Assembly: GCF_048006345.1 (NCBI RefSeq)
Contig: NZ_CP180351.1
Span: 744,001 to 808,000, forward strand
DNA from: Marivita sp030148515
GTDB lineage: Bacteria > Pseudomonadota > Alphaproteobacteria > Rhodobacterales > Rhodobacteraceae
DNA: 64,000 bases
Reading direction: 5' to 3'
The first letter of the stretch is position 1. Each line of letters begins with the position of its first letter. The translations under genes and the position numbers were made by a program. The notes beneath the pieces are model-generated. The model saw nothing but the letters and a program-made list of their open reading frames with translations, was not told where the DNA came from and did not search any database. Below, piece by piece: positions 26,120 through 35,072 of this stretch.

Positions 26120-27283
26120 ATGAATATGCAGAAACCAAGCGGTGCAACGCCGTTTCCGTCACAGGCTGCGACCGACCACGAGGCGCGGTTGTCCGATCCT
26201 GCGCGGTTGTCAGCTTTGGACGCGACCGGAATCATGGACAGCACGCCGGAAGAGGGGTTCACCCGCGTTGCGCGCCTTGCGACTGCCTTTCTTGGTGTGC
26301 CGGTCGGTCTTGCGTCTTTCGTTGATGCAGACCGGCAGTACTTCAAGGCACAGTGAGGCTTGCCGGGAGGCGCGAGCGCCGTGCAAGTAACGCCGCTCAG
26401 CCATTCGTTCTGCCAGTATGTCGTGTCGCATGACCGTGCCTTGGCGGTGTCCGATGCCCGCGATCATCCCTTGCTCCGGGACAATCTGGCGATTCCGGAT
26501 TTGAGCGTTGTGGCTTATCTCGGCATCCCCATTCACGCGCCAAGCGGTGAACCCATCGGCTCCTTCTGTGCCATCGACAGCCAGCCGCGCACCTGGACGC
26601 ACGAGGATGTATCGGTGCTGACCGATCTTGCCGCGATGATCGAAACCGAATTGCAGCTGCGCCACGAACGCGACGGCATGGAAACGCTGGCCCGCGAGAT
26701 GAATCACCGGGTGAAGAACCTGTTTTCCGTGGTCGGGGGCATGATCTCCATGACAGCCCGGAGCGCGGACACCCCGGCTGATATGGCCAATGTCCTCAAA
26801 GGACGCCTTTCCGCGCTTGATATCGCGCACTCGATGGTCAGCCCGGCGTTGTCCGATGGCCGGGGCGATGCGGAAACCCTCGACCTGAATGCGCTTACTG
26901 AAAGGCTGGTGAGCCCGCATCTGACATCCGGTCGCGCGCAGCTTCATATCGATCTTCCGGAACTGCGTCTTGCTGGGCGTGCGGTCACCGATCTCTCTCT
27001 CGTGATTCACGAATTGGCCACCAACGCGGCCAAGTACGGCGCGCTGTCACACGGGGACGGGCGGGTCTCGGTCACCGGCGCGCAGCAGGAAGAAACCGTC
27101 CGGATCGTCTGGCACGAAGAGGGCGGACCAGAGATTGCCGCAGCACCGACCGACAAGGGCTTCGGCAGCAAGCTGATCGAGGCGACGGTCGAGCGCCAGA
27201 TGAACGGCGCGATGGACAGCGATTGGCGCAACACTGGAGTCGTCCATTCGCTCAGCCTGCCGCTTTCCGTGTTCGAGGTCTGA
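26120..27283 (+). pseudogene. GAF-domain HWE/HisKA_2 histidine kinase, interrupted by in-frame TGA
   Basis: One reading frame encodes a GAF sensor domain (about 30-180) followed by an HWE/HisKA_2 kinase (phospho-acceptor in REMNHRVKNLFSVV, N-box HELATNAAKYGAL, G-box FGSKLIE). A TGA at 26354-26356 splits it inside the GAF domain between DADRQYFKAQ and GLPGG. Related GAF kinases usually have a cysteine at this position (FKAQCGL), so a TGC/TGT to TGA change is likely. The 3' part could restart at TTG 26360 to give a truncated kinase of 307 aa. A sequencing error is an alternative. Confidence 0.75.
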
Positions 27284-27360
27284 GACCGGAGTCATGCCGC
27301 TTCTCCACGCATGCTGGACTTGCAATCGCGCACGTCGCGGTGAAGCAGCGGTCGCGCCAC

Positions 27361-27389
27361 TTGAACCCACCCCCGGCTACAGCTAAACG
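27361..27389 (+). promoter_or_regulatory. Possible sigma70-type promoter for gatCA
   Basis: TTGAAC and TAAACG are separated by 17 bases, 46 bases before the gatC start. A weak match, reported because of position and spacing. Confidence 0.35.
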
Positions 27390-27434
27390 CTGCCAAAGAT
27401 CCGCTATTCGCAGAAACCGAGGGGACCTCGCCTC

Positions 27435-27722
27435 ATGTCCATTGACATCGAAACCGCCGCCCGTGTGGCCAAGCTTGCGCGCATCCGCGTCGAAGAAGAC
27501 GCTTTGCCTGCGCTGGCCCAGGAATTCAGCAATATCCTCGGTTTTATCGAGCAGCTGAACGAGGTCGATGTGGAGGGTGTCGAGCCGATGGTCAGCGTGG
27601 AGCCGATGCGCCTCAAGCGGCGGCAGGACGGCGTCACCGATGGCGGGATGCAGGACAAAATCCTGTCCAACGCGCCCGACGCCCGCGAGGGCTTTTTCGC
27701 CGTGCCGAAGGTGGTGGAATAA
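27435..27722 (+). CDS. gatC: Asp-tRNA(Asn)/Glu-tRNA(Gln) amidotransferase subunit C
   Basis: A 95-aa small subunit that stabilises the GatCAB transamidase, which converts Glu-tRNA(Gln) and Asp-tRNA(Asn) to the amidated forms. Typical text is VAKLARIRVEEDALPALAQE and FSNILGFIEQLNEVDVEGVEP. Its stop overlaps the gatA start (TAATG). gatB is not adjacent. Confidence 0.93.
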   Translation: MSIDIETAARVAKLARIRVEEDALPALAQEFSNILGFIEQLNEVDVEGVEPMVSVEPMRLKRRQDGVTDGGMQDKILSNAPDAREGFFAVPKVVE

Positions 27723-29206
27723 TGACCGATCTGACTAAGCTCAAAATCTCCGAGGCCCGCGACGCGCTGCGCAAAGGCGACGTGACCTCTGTCGAACTGA
27801 CCGAAGCCTGCCTTGCCGCCATCGACAAGGCCGATGCCTTGGGCGCGTTCGTACACAAGACACCCGAAGTTGCCATGGGGCAGGCGAAATCCGCCGATGA
27901 CCGGATCAAGGCCGGGGGCGCGCCTGATCTCTGCGGTATTCCGCTCGGGATCAAGGACCTGTTTTGCACCAAGGGCGTGCCGTCTCAGGCTGCGAGTGCC
28001 ATCCTCAACGGGTTCAAGCCGGAATACGAAAGCACCGTCACAAGCCAGTTGTTTGGCGCAGGTGCCGTGATGCTGGGCAAGCTCAACATGGACGAGTTCG
28101 CCATGGGCTCGTCGAACGAGACCTCGACCTATGGCAACGCGATCAACCCGTGGCGGCGCGGCAATGACGCCACTGCTTTGACGCCGGGTGGATCGTCCGG
28201 TGGCTCGGCCAGCGCCGTTGCTGCCGACCTCTGTCTTGCCGCCACCGGCACCGACACCGGCGGCTCCATCCGACAGCCAGCTGCCTTCACCGGCATCACC
28301 GGCATCAAGCCAACCTATGGGCGCTGCTCGCGCTGGGGCATCGTCGCCTTTGCCTCCTCGCTGGATCAGGCCGGTCCGATGACCAAAGACGTGCGCGACG
28401 CCGCGATCATGCTCGAGGCGATGTGCGGTCACGACCCCAAGGACAGTACAAGCGCCGATCTGGCCGTGCCGAACTTCGAGGCGATGCTGACCGGCGACAT
28501 CAGGGGCAAGACCATCGGCATACCCCGTGAATACCGCATGGACGGCATGCCGGACGAGATCGAGGCGCTCTGGGCCGACGGCCGCAAGATGCTCGAAGAC
28601 GCAGGCGCGGTGATCAAGGATATCAGCCTGCCGCACACCAAATACGCGTTGCCTGCCTATTACGTGATCGCGCCTGCCGAAGCGTCGTCGAACCTCGCAC
28701 GTTACGACGGTGTGCGCTACGGCCACCGCGCGAAACTGGCGCAGGGTGACGGCATCACCGAGATGTACGAGAAAACCCGCGCCGAAGGTTTCGGAAAAGA
28801 GGTGCAGCGCCGCGTCATGGTCGGCACCTATGTGCTCTCCGCAGGCTTCTACGACGCCTATTACAACCGCGCCCGCAAGGTCCGCACGCTGATCAAGAAA
28901 GACTTCGAAGACGTCTTTGCCGAAGGCGTGGACGCGATCCTGACACCGGCCACGCCGTCTTCCGCATTTGAGCTGGGCAAAGAAGTGACCGACCCGGTTG
29001 AAATGTATCTCAACGACGTCTTCACCGTGACGGTCAACCTCGCCGGACTGCCGGGCATCTCGGTGCCGACCGGGCTGGACAGCCAAGGCCTGCCGCTGGG
29101 TCTGCAACTGATTGGACGGCCGTGGGAAGAGGGCGATTTGCTGAATACCGCCTACGCATTGGAGCAGGCGGCGGGCTTTGTGGCAAAGCCCACCCAATGG
29201 TGGTAA
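27722..29206 (+). CDS. gatA: Asp-tRNA(Asn)/Glu-tRNA(Gln) amidotransferase subunit A
   Basis: A 494-aa amidase-signature enzyme that releases ammonia from glutamine for the GatCAB complex. The Ser-cisSer-Lys triad is visible: Lys78 in GIKDLF, serines in TPGGSSGGSASAVA and TGGSIRQPA. Full family length. Translationally coupled to gatC. Confidence 0.95.
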   Translation: MTDLTKLKISEARDALRKGDVTSVELTEACLAAIDKADALGAFVHKTPEVAMGQAKSADDRIKAGGAPDLCGIPLGIKDLFCTKGVPSQAASAILNGFKPEYESTVTSQLFGAGAVMLGKLNMDEFAMGSSNETSTYGNAINPWRRGNDATALTPGGSSGGSASAVAADLCLAATGTDTGGSIRQPAAFTGITGIKPTYGRCSRWGIVAFASSLDQAGPMTKDVRDAAIMLEAMCGHDPKDSTSADLAVPNFEAMLTGDIRGKTIGIPREYRMDGMPDEIEALWADGRKMLEDAGAVIKDISLPHTKYALPAYYVIAPAEASSNLARYDGVRYGHRAKLAQGDGITEMYEKTRAEGFGKEVQRRVMVGTYVLSAGFYDAYYNRARKVRTLIKKDFEDVFAEGVDAILTPATPSSAFELGKEVTDPVEMYLNDVFTVTVNLAGLPGISVPTGLDSQGLPLGLQLIGRPWEEGDLLNTAYALEQAAGFVAKPTQWW

Positions 29207-29229
29207 CTTCACGCCGAATGAGGCAGGAC

Positions 29230-29937
29230 ATGATCCAGACACACGGCATTATCCGCGCACTGGCCGGGGGCGCAGCGCTTCTTGTCGTGACCGCGTGCAG
29301 CCCAAGCATTCCAGACAGTGCCGTGGGCTTCGACCGCATCGATGGCTACCAGCAACAACGCGACGCTGTGCTCGAAGGCCGTGCTGCGCCGACCACCATC
29401 GGCGCACCGCCCACGGTGACCGGAGCGCCGCTCTCGGCCACAGGTCCTCTTGACGCTGCCGCTCTCGAAGCACGTCGCGCCAATTCCGGTGTCGATCCGG
29501 TGCAGGCCTCGCCGGGCAATCCCGCTCCTCAGATCGTGGCCAACGCAGCCGGGATATCCGAGGAAAACAACTTCGACGCTGTTGCCAACACCCGCAGCAT
29601 CGAAGGCGATGCCGCGCTGATCGCACAGAACCGTGCCCGGTATCAGATCATCGCGCCTGAGGCATTGCCCACGCGGCCCGGAACCAACACGCCGAACATC
29701 GTGGCATATGCGTTGCAAACCACGAATCCCAAAGGTGCGCCGATCTATCGCCGGTCGTCCTTTGCGTCCGAGAACCGGCACCTGCGCAATTGCGCAGCCT
29801 TCACCTCGGCAGACCTGGCGCAAGAGGAATTCCTTGCAACAGGTGGGCCGGAACGGGACCGGCAGAACCTTGATCCCGATGGCGATGGCTTTGCCTGTGG
29901 CTGGGATCCGGCACCGTTCCGCGCGGTGCGCAACTGA
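29230..29937 (+). CDS. Lipoprotein with C-terminal excalibur calcium-binding domain
   Basis: A 235-aa exported lipoprotein. The lipobox LVVTAC puts the lipidated cysteine at about residue 21. The middle is low-complexity and alanine/proline-rich. The last 50 residues form an excalibur-type domain (RNCAAFTSADLAQEEF, then LDPDGDGFACGWD), a DxDxDGxxC calcium-loop pattern. The ATG at 29230 has AGGCAGG upstream; one at 29218 is possible. The stop overlaps the probable CTG start of the amidase gene. Function unknown, likely envelope-related. Confidence 0.75.
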   Translation: MIQTHGIIRALAGGAALLVVTACSPSIPDSAVGFDRIDGYQQQRDAVLEGRAAPTTIGAPPTVTGAPLSATGPLDAAALEARRANSGVDPVQASPGNPAPQIVANAAGISEENNFDAVANTRSIEGDAALIAQNRARYQIIAPEALPTRPGTNTPNIVAYALQTTNPKGAPIYRRSSFASENRHLRNCAAFTSADLAQEEFLATGGPERDRQNLDPDGDGFACGWDPAPFRAVRN

Positions 29938-30596
29938 CGCCGCTCTGGCATCCCTCGCCAAATTGCGGGCCGCGGCGCGACGGCGCGCGACCTGACCTGA
30001 TCGTCCTGCATTACACGGCGATGGACTGCGCCGAAAAGGCGCGGGACTGGCTGTGTCACGCGGATGCACAGGTTTCGGCGCATTACGTGATCGCGCCCGA
30101 TGGCAGGGTCTGGCACCTTGTCGACGAGGCGGACCGCGCCTGGCATGCAGGGGCAGGGGCGTGGGGGTCGGTGACGGACGTCAATTCCCGCTCCATCGGC
30201 ATCGAGATCTCCAACACGGGCAACACGCCCTTCGCGGCCAAACAGATGGATGCTCTCGAAAGTCTCGTTGCCGGAATCATGGAGCGCCACAACATCCCTC
30301 CCGAACGGGTGATCGGCCATTCCGACATGGCGCCGGGCCGCAAGATTGACCCCGGTGCGCGCTTCGACTGGTTGCGACTTGCACGCCAAGGGCTGGCCAT
30401 TTGGCCCGAAGCTGACGGCTCAGGGGATTTCGAAGAAAACGCCCGCCGCTTTGGCTATACCGCCGACGTCCCGCTCGACACGCTGCTGCACAGCTTTCGA
30501 TTGCGCTTTCGCCCCGATGCCTCAGGCCCGCTGGACGACACCGACCGCGCGATCATGGCCAATCTCGCGGAACGCTGGCCTGTCGCCGCGTCCTGA
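29934..30596 (+). CDS. N-acetylmuramoyl-L-alanine amidase (AmpD/amidase_2 family), CTG start
   Basis: A 220-aa zinc amidase that cleaves the lactyl-L-alanine bond in peptidoglycan or its turnover products. Zinc ligands are His26 (LIVLHYTA), His129 and Asp139 (GHSDMAPGRKIDPG). The first ATG in frame (30021, residue 30) falls after the first zinc ligand, so it cannot give an active enzyme. Coding sequence continues upstream (WHPSPNCGPRRDGARPDL) to CTG at 29934, which overlaps the preceding TGA stop (CTGA). A CTG start coupled to the upstream lipoprotein is the best reading. No signal peptide, so probably cytoplasmic recycling. Confidence 0.8.
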   Translation: MTPLWHPSPNCGPRRDGARPDLIVLHYTAMDCAEKARDWLCHADAQVSAHYVIAPDGRVWHLVDEADRAWHAGAGAWGSVTDVNSRSIGIEISNTGNTPFAAKQMDALESLVAGIMERHNIPPERVIGHSDMAPGRKIDPGARFDWLRLARQGLAIWPEADGSGDFEENARRFGYTADVPLDTLLHSFRLRFRPDASGPLDDTDRAIMANLAERWPVAAS

Positions 30597-30618
30597 TCTT
30601 CTCTGGTTTCAAAATACT

Positions 30619-30645
30619 TCGGGGGTTTGGGGGCAGAGCCCCCAA
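30619..30645. repeat. G-rich/C-rich hairpin typical of Rhodobacteraceae gene ends
   Basis: TTCGGGGGTTTGGGGGCAGA is followed by GCCCCCAA. GGGGG pairs with CCCCC around CAGAG at 30629-30643, with TT/AA outside. I recognise this wording from many Rhodobacteraceae intergenic regions. Here it separates convergent ampD-like and pccR genes. Confidence 0.6.
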
Positions 30646-30677
30646 GGCTGATCGTGCCGTGAGCGCATCGTCCGCGA

Positions 30678-32075
30678 TCAACTCAATTCGTAGGGCAGAA
30701 TCCCCCGCCGATGCGGCTGAATGGTCAGCTTACGCTCCAAGGGTGGCACCGAGCGTTGGTGGCAATTCGCCCGCTCGCAGATGCGGCAGGAGATGCCAAT
30801 CGGCTCAAACGCACCATCGCGGTTCAGGTCTAATCCATCCGCATAGACCAGCGCGCCCGCGTGTTTGACCTCGCACCCCAGGGCGATGGCGTAGCGCCGC
30901 ACTGGCGCGCCAAAGTGCCCGCCGGTTTTCGATACGTCGCGCGCCAGCGAGATGTAGCGCACCCCGTCGGGCGTTTCCGCCAATTGGCGCAGGAAGCGCC
31001 CCGGTGTTTCGAAGGCGCGGTGTACGTTCCACAAGGGACAGGCTCCGCCGAAGCGGGCGAATTGCAGCCGCGTGGCGGAATGGCGCTTGGTGATCGTACC
31101 GGCCTGATCGACGCGGACAAAAAAGAACGGAATGCCCTTGGCGCCGGGCCGCTGAAGGGTCGACAACCTGTGCGCCACCTGCTCGATGGAGGCACCAAAG
31201 CGACGGGCCATCAGCTCCAGATCGTGGCGCGTGTCATGGGCGGCTTGCAGGAATTGGCCGTAGGGCATGACCGCCGCACCGGCAAAGTAGTTCGCCAGCC
31301 CCAGCCGCGCGATGGCGCGGGCGGCGTCCGACTGGAAGCGTCCCAGATCGAGCGTCGCATCCAGCAGCTTGCCATGCCGGGTCAACGCCAGTTGCAGCAT
31401 CATCTGGAAGGTCTGGGTTTCTGGTGCTGCCAATGAGGACAGCGTCAACTCCTGTCGCAATTCATCGAACCGGCGCAGGTCGGGCACGTTGGCAAACCTG
31501 ACATGCAGCCCTTCCGCCTCCAGCCCGCGAATCGCGGCGCGCACGCGGTCGGTTCCCGTCAGCTTGGTCGCCACGCGCTCGGCCGCCTTGTCCACGGCGT
31601 CGATGTAGTTGTCGCAATAGTGAAAGAAGTCGCGCACCTCTTCCCATGGGGATGGCTGAAGCTGCGCGCCTTCACGACCCAAAGCCTCGTCCAATGATGC
31701 GAGGCGTTCGTGGGTCTGACGGTAGGCGCGGTGCAGTTCAAGAAACGCTCGTGCCAGCCCCGGCGCGTTCGATGCCGTCAGGCGCAGGTCGGCGATGGGG
31801 GGTGCGGCATCGGCAAACACCGGATCGGCCAGCGCCTCGCGCATGTCCGAGATCATGCGCTCTGCGTCGCCCTGACCAAGTTCGGTGACATCGATGCCGA
31901 ACTCCTGCGCCAGTGCGAGCACGACCGTGGTCGACAGCGGGCGCTTGTTGTTCTCCATTTGGTTCAGATAGGGCAGGGACACGCCCAGCTTGGCGGCGAA
32001 GTCGCGTTGCGTGATGCCCAGCCGGGTGCGGATCTCGCGCAGTTTGGCTCCGGCATAAAGTTTCTGGGTGGGCAT
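30678..32075 (-). CDS. pccR: Short-chain acyl-CoA regulator PccR (XRE/ScfR family)
   Basis: A 465-aa regulator of the RamB/ScfR type. The N-terminal XRE helix-turn-helix (about 9-64: GAKLREIRTRLGITQRDFAA, LGVSLPYLNQMENNKRPLS) is followed by an IrrE-like and DUF2083-type sensor region with a C-terminal cysteine group (CRICERANCHQRS). In Rhodobacter sphaeroides PccR senses the propionyl-CoA pathway and binds TTTGCAAA motifs near pccB and pccR. The same motifs are present here before both genes. It shares the strand with the MFS exporter upstream and faces away from pccB. Confidence 0.88.
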   Translation of the reverse strand: MPTQKLYAGAKLREIRTRLGITQRDFAAKLGVSLPYLNQMENNKRPLSTTVVLALAQEFGIDVTELGQGDAERMISDMREALADPVFADAAPPIADLRLTASNAPGLARAFLELHRAYRQTHERLASLDEALGREGAQLQPSPWEEVRDFFHYCDNYIDAVDKAAERVATKLTGTDRVRAAIRGLEAEGLHVRFANVPDLRRFDELRQELTLSSLAAPETQTFQMMLQLALTRHGKLLDATLDLGRFQSDAARAIARLGLANYFAGAAVMPYGQFLQAAHDTRHDLELMARRFGASIEQVAHRLSTLQRPGAKGIPFFFVRVDQAGTITKRHSATRLQFARFGGACPLWNVHRAFETPGRFLRQLAETPDGVRYISLARDVSKTGGHFGAPVRRYAIALGCEVKHAGALVYADGLDLNRDGAFEPIGISCRICERANCHQRSVPPLERKLTIQPHRRGILPYELS

Positions 32076-32089
32076 GGCATCCTCGGCGC

Positions 32090-32127
32090 TTTGCAGCTTT
32101 GCAACCTGTCAGGCCCGAGTTTGCAAA
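32090..32127. promoter_or_regulatory. PccR operator candidates upstream of pccR
   Basis: TTTGCA at 32090, TTTGCAA at 32098 and TTTGCAAA at 32120 lie within 50 bases of the pccR start. The last one begins before the stop codon of the upstream MFS gene. The pattern supports autoregulation. Confidence 0.65.
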
Positions 32128-32128
32128 T

Positions 32129-33358
32129 TCACCTCGCGCTGTCCAGCCCCGCGAGCCGCGCAGATCGCCAGATCACCAGCTGGATTGCGATGATGGCGCA
32201 GATCGCCGTGGCCAGCATGATCCAGAGCAGGGGCCATGCGCCGGTGCCCGGCACCAGCAACGCGCCTGCCAAGGCTGACAAGCCCGCGCCGCCGCCCAGC
32301 ATGATCGCGCCTCCAAGGCCGGACGCCGTGCCCGCCAGATGCGGACGTACCGACAGCATGCCAGCGGTCGCATTGGGGATTGTCATGCCATTGCCCAGGC
32401 CGACAAACGTCATGAAGCCGAAGAACGTCCATTCCGATCCAAGGCCAAGCCAGAAGACCAGCATCGACAGTAAAATACCCATGCAGTTGATCAACGTGCC
32501 CAGCATCACCATCCGGTTGACACCGATCCGAGCCGAAAAACGGCCCGAGATGAAATTGCCGCAGAAATATCCGATGGCCGGTGCGCCGAAGAAGAAGCCC
32601 AGTACCGCGGGGGACATGCCAAACACCTCGGTGCCCACATAAGGCGCGCCGCCGAGATAGGCAAAGAACGCGCCCGAGGACATGCCTGAGGCAATGGCGT
32701 AGCCCCAGAAGCGCGGGCTTTTCAGGAGTTCGGGGTATTGCGCAAATTGCTGGCCCAGTGTCAGCCCGCTGACCTTGGCGGTTTCGCCCACATCGCTCCA
32801 TGTCAGCCAGAAGAGAGCAAGGCCAAGGATCAGGAGCAGCCAGAAGTTGGCCTGCCAGCCGAAAACCTGATCCAGCACGCCACCAAAGGCGGGGCCGATC
32901 ATCGGCACCACGGCCATGCCCATGGTCACATAGCCGATCATCGACGCCGCCTGATCCTGCGGCACGCAATCGCGCACGACCGCGCGGCTGAGGACCATGG
33001 CGGTCACGATCACCGCCTGTGCCATGCGGAAGCCAAGGAAGGTGTAGATGTCGGGCGCGTAGATGCAGCCCAGCGTGGCAACGCAGAAGCCGCCGATTCC
33101 CCACAGGATCACCGGGCGGCGGCCCATCTTGTCCGAGATCGGGCCGATCAGGATCTGCAGAACTGCGTTGACCGCCAGATAGACGGCCACGGAAAGCTGC
33201 ATCAGCCAATATTCAGTCTGAAAATAGGCCGTCATATTGGGCAGGGACGGCAGGAAGATGTTCATCACCAACGCCGAAAGACCTGCGAGCAGGATCAGTG
33301 TGACAATATGCGGCGGTGTGGAGCGGTCGAGAAATCGGACCTTAGAGGCGTAACTCAT
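32129..33358 (-). CDS. MFS multidrug efflux transporter (Bcr/CflA family)
   Basis: A 409-aa drug:H+ antiporter with twelve predicted transmembrane helices. The motif GPISDKMGRRPVILWG between helices 2 and 3 is the MFS signature, and QAASMIGYVTMGMAVVPMIG is typical of Bcr/CflA. The gene lies between pccR and the pccB promoter, divergent from pccB, so the TTTGCA array could affect it too. Substrate unknown; export of a short-chain acid or a toxic intermediate is only a contextual guess. Confidence 0.88.
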   Translation of the reverse strand: MSYASKVRFLDRSTPPHIVTLILLAGLSALVMNIFLPSLPNMTAYFQTEYWLMQLSVAVYLAVNAVLQILIGPISDKMGRRPVILWGIGGFCVATLGCIYAPDIYTFLGFRMAQAVIVTAMVLSRAVVRDCVPQDQAASMIGYVTMGMAVVPMIGPAFGGVLDQVFGWQANFWLLLILGLALFWLTWSDVGETAKVSGLTLGQQFAQYPELLKSPRFWGYAIASGMSSGAFFAYLGGAPYVGTEVFGMSPAVLGFFFGAPAIGYFCGNFISGRFSARIGVNRMVMLGTLINCMGILLSMLVFWLGLGSEWTFFGFMTFVGLGNGMTIPNATAGMLSVRPHLAGTASGLGGAIMLGGGAGLSALAGALLVPGTGAWPLLWIMLATAICAIIAIQLVIWRSARLAGLDSAR

Positions 33359-33416
33359 ATCGTATCGCTACGCTTGCGGTTGAGGATTGTCCATATTCCA
33401 TGGCGTAACGATACAA

Positions 33417-33469
33417 TTTGCAGATTTGCAATTTGCAAAACCTATTCTTTTCATAGTTTGCAAATTTGC
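33417..33469. promoter_or_regulatory. PccR operator array upstream of pccB
   Basis: Five TTTGCA-type half sites (starting 33417, 33425, 33432, 33457 and 33465) occur in 53 bases, including TTTGCAAA at 33432 and 33457. They lie 66-118 bases before pccB, in the divergent MFS-pccB gap. This is the known PccR/ScfR recognition word. Confidence 0.75.
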
Positions 33470-33534
33470 TCTTTAGCGCTTGAGACCTAGCCGCGCCTCA
33501 GTATGTTCGCCGCAAAGCGACAAAGGGACGGTCC

Positions 33535-35067
33535 ATGAAAGATATTCTGCAAGAGTTGGAAACCCGCCGCGCCGATGCCCGTCTGGGTGGCGGGCAGGCC
33601 CGCATCGACGCACAGCATGCCCGGGGCAAGCTGACGGCGCGTGAACGGGTCGAACTGCTGCTCGATGAAGGCAGCTTTGAAGAATACGACATGTTCGTCA
33701 CCCATCGCTGCACCGATTTCGGCATGGAAAAGAACCGCCCGGCAGGCGACGGGGTTGTGACCGGCTGGGGCACCATCAATGGGCGCATGGTTTACGTGTT
33801 CAGCCAGGACTTCACGGTTCTTGGTGGATCGGTCAGCGCAACGCACGCGATGAAGATCTGTAAGATCATGGATATGGCGATGCAGAACGGCGCGCCGGTG
33901 ATCGGGATCAACGACTCGGGTGGTGCGCGCATTCAGGAAGGCGTCGACAGCCTTGCGGGCTATGGCGAGGTGTTCCAGCGCAACATCATGGCATCGGGTG
34001 TGGTGCCGCAGATCAGCGTGATCATGGGGCCGTGCGCGGGTGGCGCGGTTTACAGTCCTGCGATGACCGACTTCATCTTCATGGTGAAAGACAGCTCGTA
34101 CATGTTCGTCACTGGCCCCGACGTGGTTAAGACCGTGACCAACGAACAGGTGACCGCAGAGGAACTGGGCGGCGCGTCCACCCATACCAAGAAATCCTCG
34201 GTCGCGGATGGCGCGTTCGAGAACGATGTCGAGGCGCTGGCCGAGGTGCGCCGTCTGGTGGACTTCCTGCCGCTCAACAACCGTCAGCCCAGCCCGACGC
34301 GGCCGTTCTTCGACGATGTGGACCGGGTGGAGGAATTGCTCGACACGCTGGTGCCCGAGAACGCCAACACGCCCTATGACATGAAGGAACTGATCCTCAA
34401 GATCGCCGACGAGGGCGATTTCTACGAGATTCAGGAAGACTTCGCCAAGAACATCATCACCGGCTTCATCCGCCTGGAAGGGCAGACCGTGGGTGTGGTG
34501 GCAAACCAGCCGATGGTGCTGGCCGGTGTTCTGGACATCGACTCCGCCCGCAAGGCGGCGCGGTTCGTGCGGTTCTGCGACTGCTTCGGCATTCCGATCC
34601 TGACGCTGGTCGATGTGCCGGGCTTCCTGCCGGGGACATCGCAGGAGTATAACGGCGTGATCAAGCACGGCGCGAAACTGCTCTTCGCCTATGGCGAGGC
34701 AACAGTGCCGAAGGTGACGGTCATCACCCGCAAGAGCTATGGCGGCGCTTATGTGGTTATGGCATCCAAGCACCTGCGCGCGGATGTGAACTATGCCTGG
34801 CCGACATCGGAGATCGCCGTGATGGGAGCCAAGGGGGCGACCGAGATCATCCACCGTGCCGATGCGGGCAATGCGGAAAAGATCGCGGCACACACCAAGG
34901 AATATGAGGACCGCTTTGCCAACCCGTTCGTGGCGGCAGAGCGTGGCTTCATCGACGAGGTGATCCAGCCGCGCAGCACGCGCAAGCGGGTGGCACGGGC
35001 GTTCGCTGCGCTGCGGTCCAAGCAGCAATCGATGCCGTGGAAGAAGCACGACAATATTCCGCTTTGA
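33535..35067 (+). CDS. pccB: Propionyl-CoA carboxylase beta subunit
   Basis: A 510-aa carboxyltransferase subunit that transfers CO2 from biotin to propionyl-CoA to give methylmalonyl-CoA. It has two crotonase-like halves: the first with GINDSGGARIQEGVDSLAGY and GPCAGGAVYSPA, the second with DVPGFLPGTSQEYNGVIKHG and KSYGGAYVVMASK. Full length. It is separated from the biotin-carrying pccA by four small genes. Controlled by the TTTGCA array upstream. Confidence 0.95.
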   Translation: MKDILQELETRRADARLGGGQARIDAQHARGKLTARERVELLLDEGSFEEYDMFVTHRCTDFGMEKNRPAGDGVVTGWGTINGRMVYVFSQDFTVLGGSVSATHAMKICKIMDMAMQNGAPVIGINDSGGARIQEGVDSLAGYGEVFQRNIMASGVVPQISVIMGPCAGGAVYSPAMTDFIFMVKDSSYMFVTGPDVVKTVTNEQVTAEELGGASTHTKKSSVADGAFENDVEALAEVRRLVDFLPLNNRQPSPTRPFFDDVDRVEELLDTLVPENANTPYDMKELILKIADEGDFYEIQEDFAKNIITGFIRLEGQTVGVVANQPMVLAGVLDIDSARKAARFVRFCDCFGIPILTLVDVPGFLPGTSQEYNGVIKHGAKLLFAYGEATVPKVTVITRKSYGGAYVVMASKHLRADVNYAWPTSEIAVMGAKGATEIIHRADAGNAEKIAAHTKEYEDRFANPFVAAERGFIDEVIQPRSTRKRVARAFAALRSKQQSMPWKKHDNIPL

Positions 35068-35072
35068 GGGGT

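Noticed and set aside
26354..26356. TGA as selenocysteine codon in the GAF kinase
   Set aside because: No stem-loop of SECIS type follows, and GAF kinases of this group use ordinary cysteine here.
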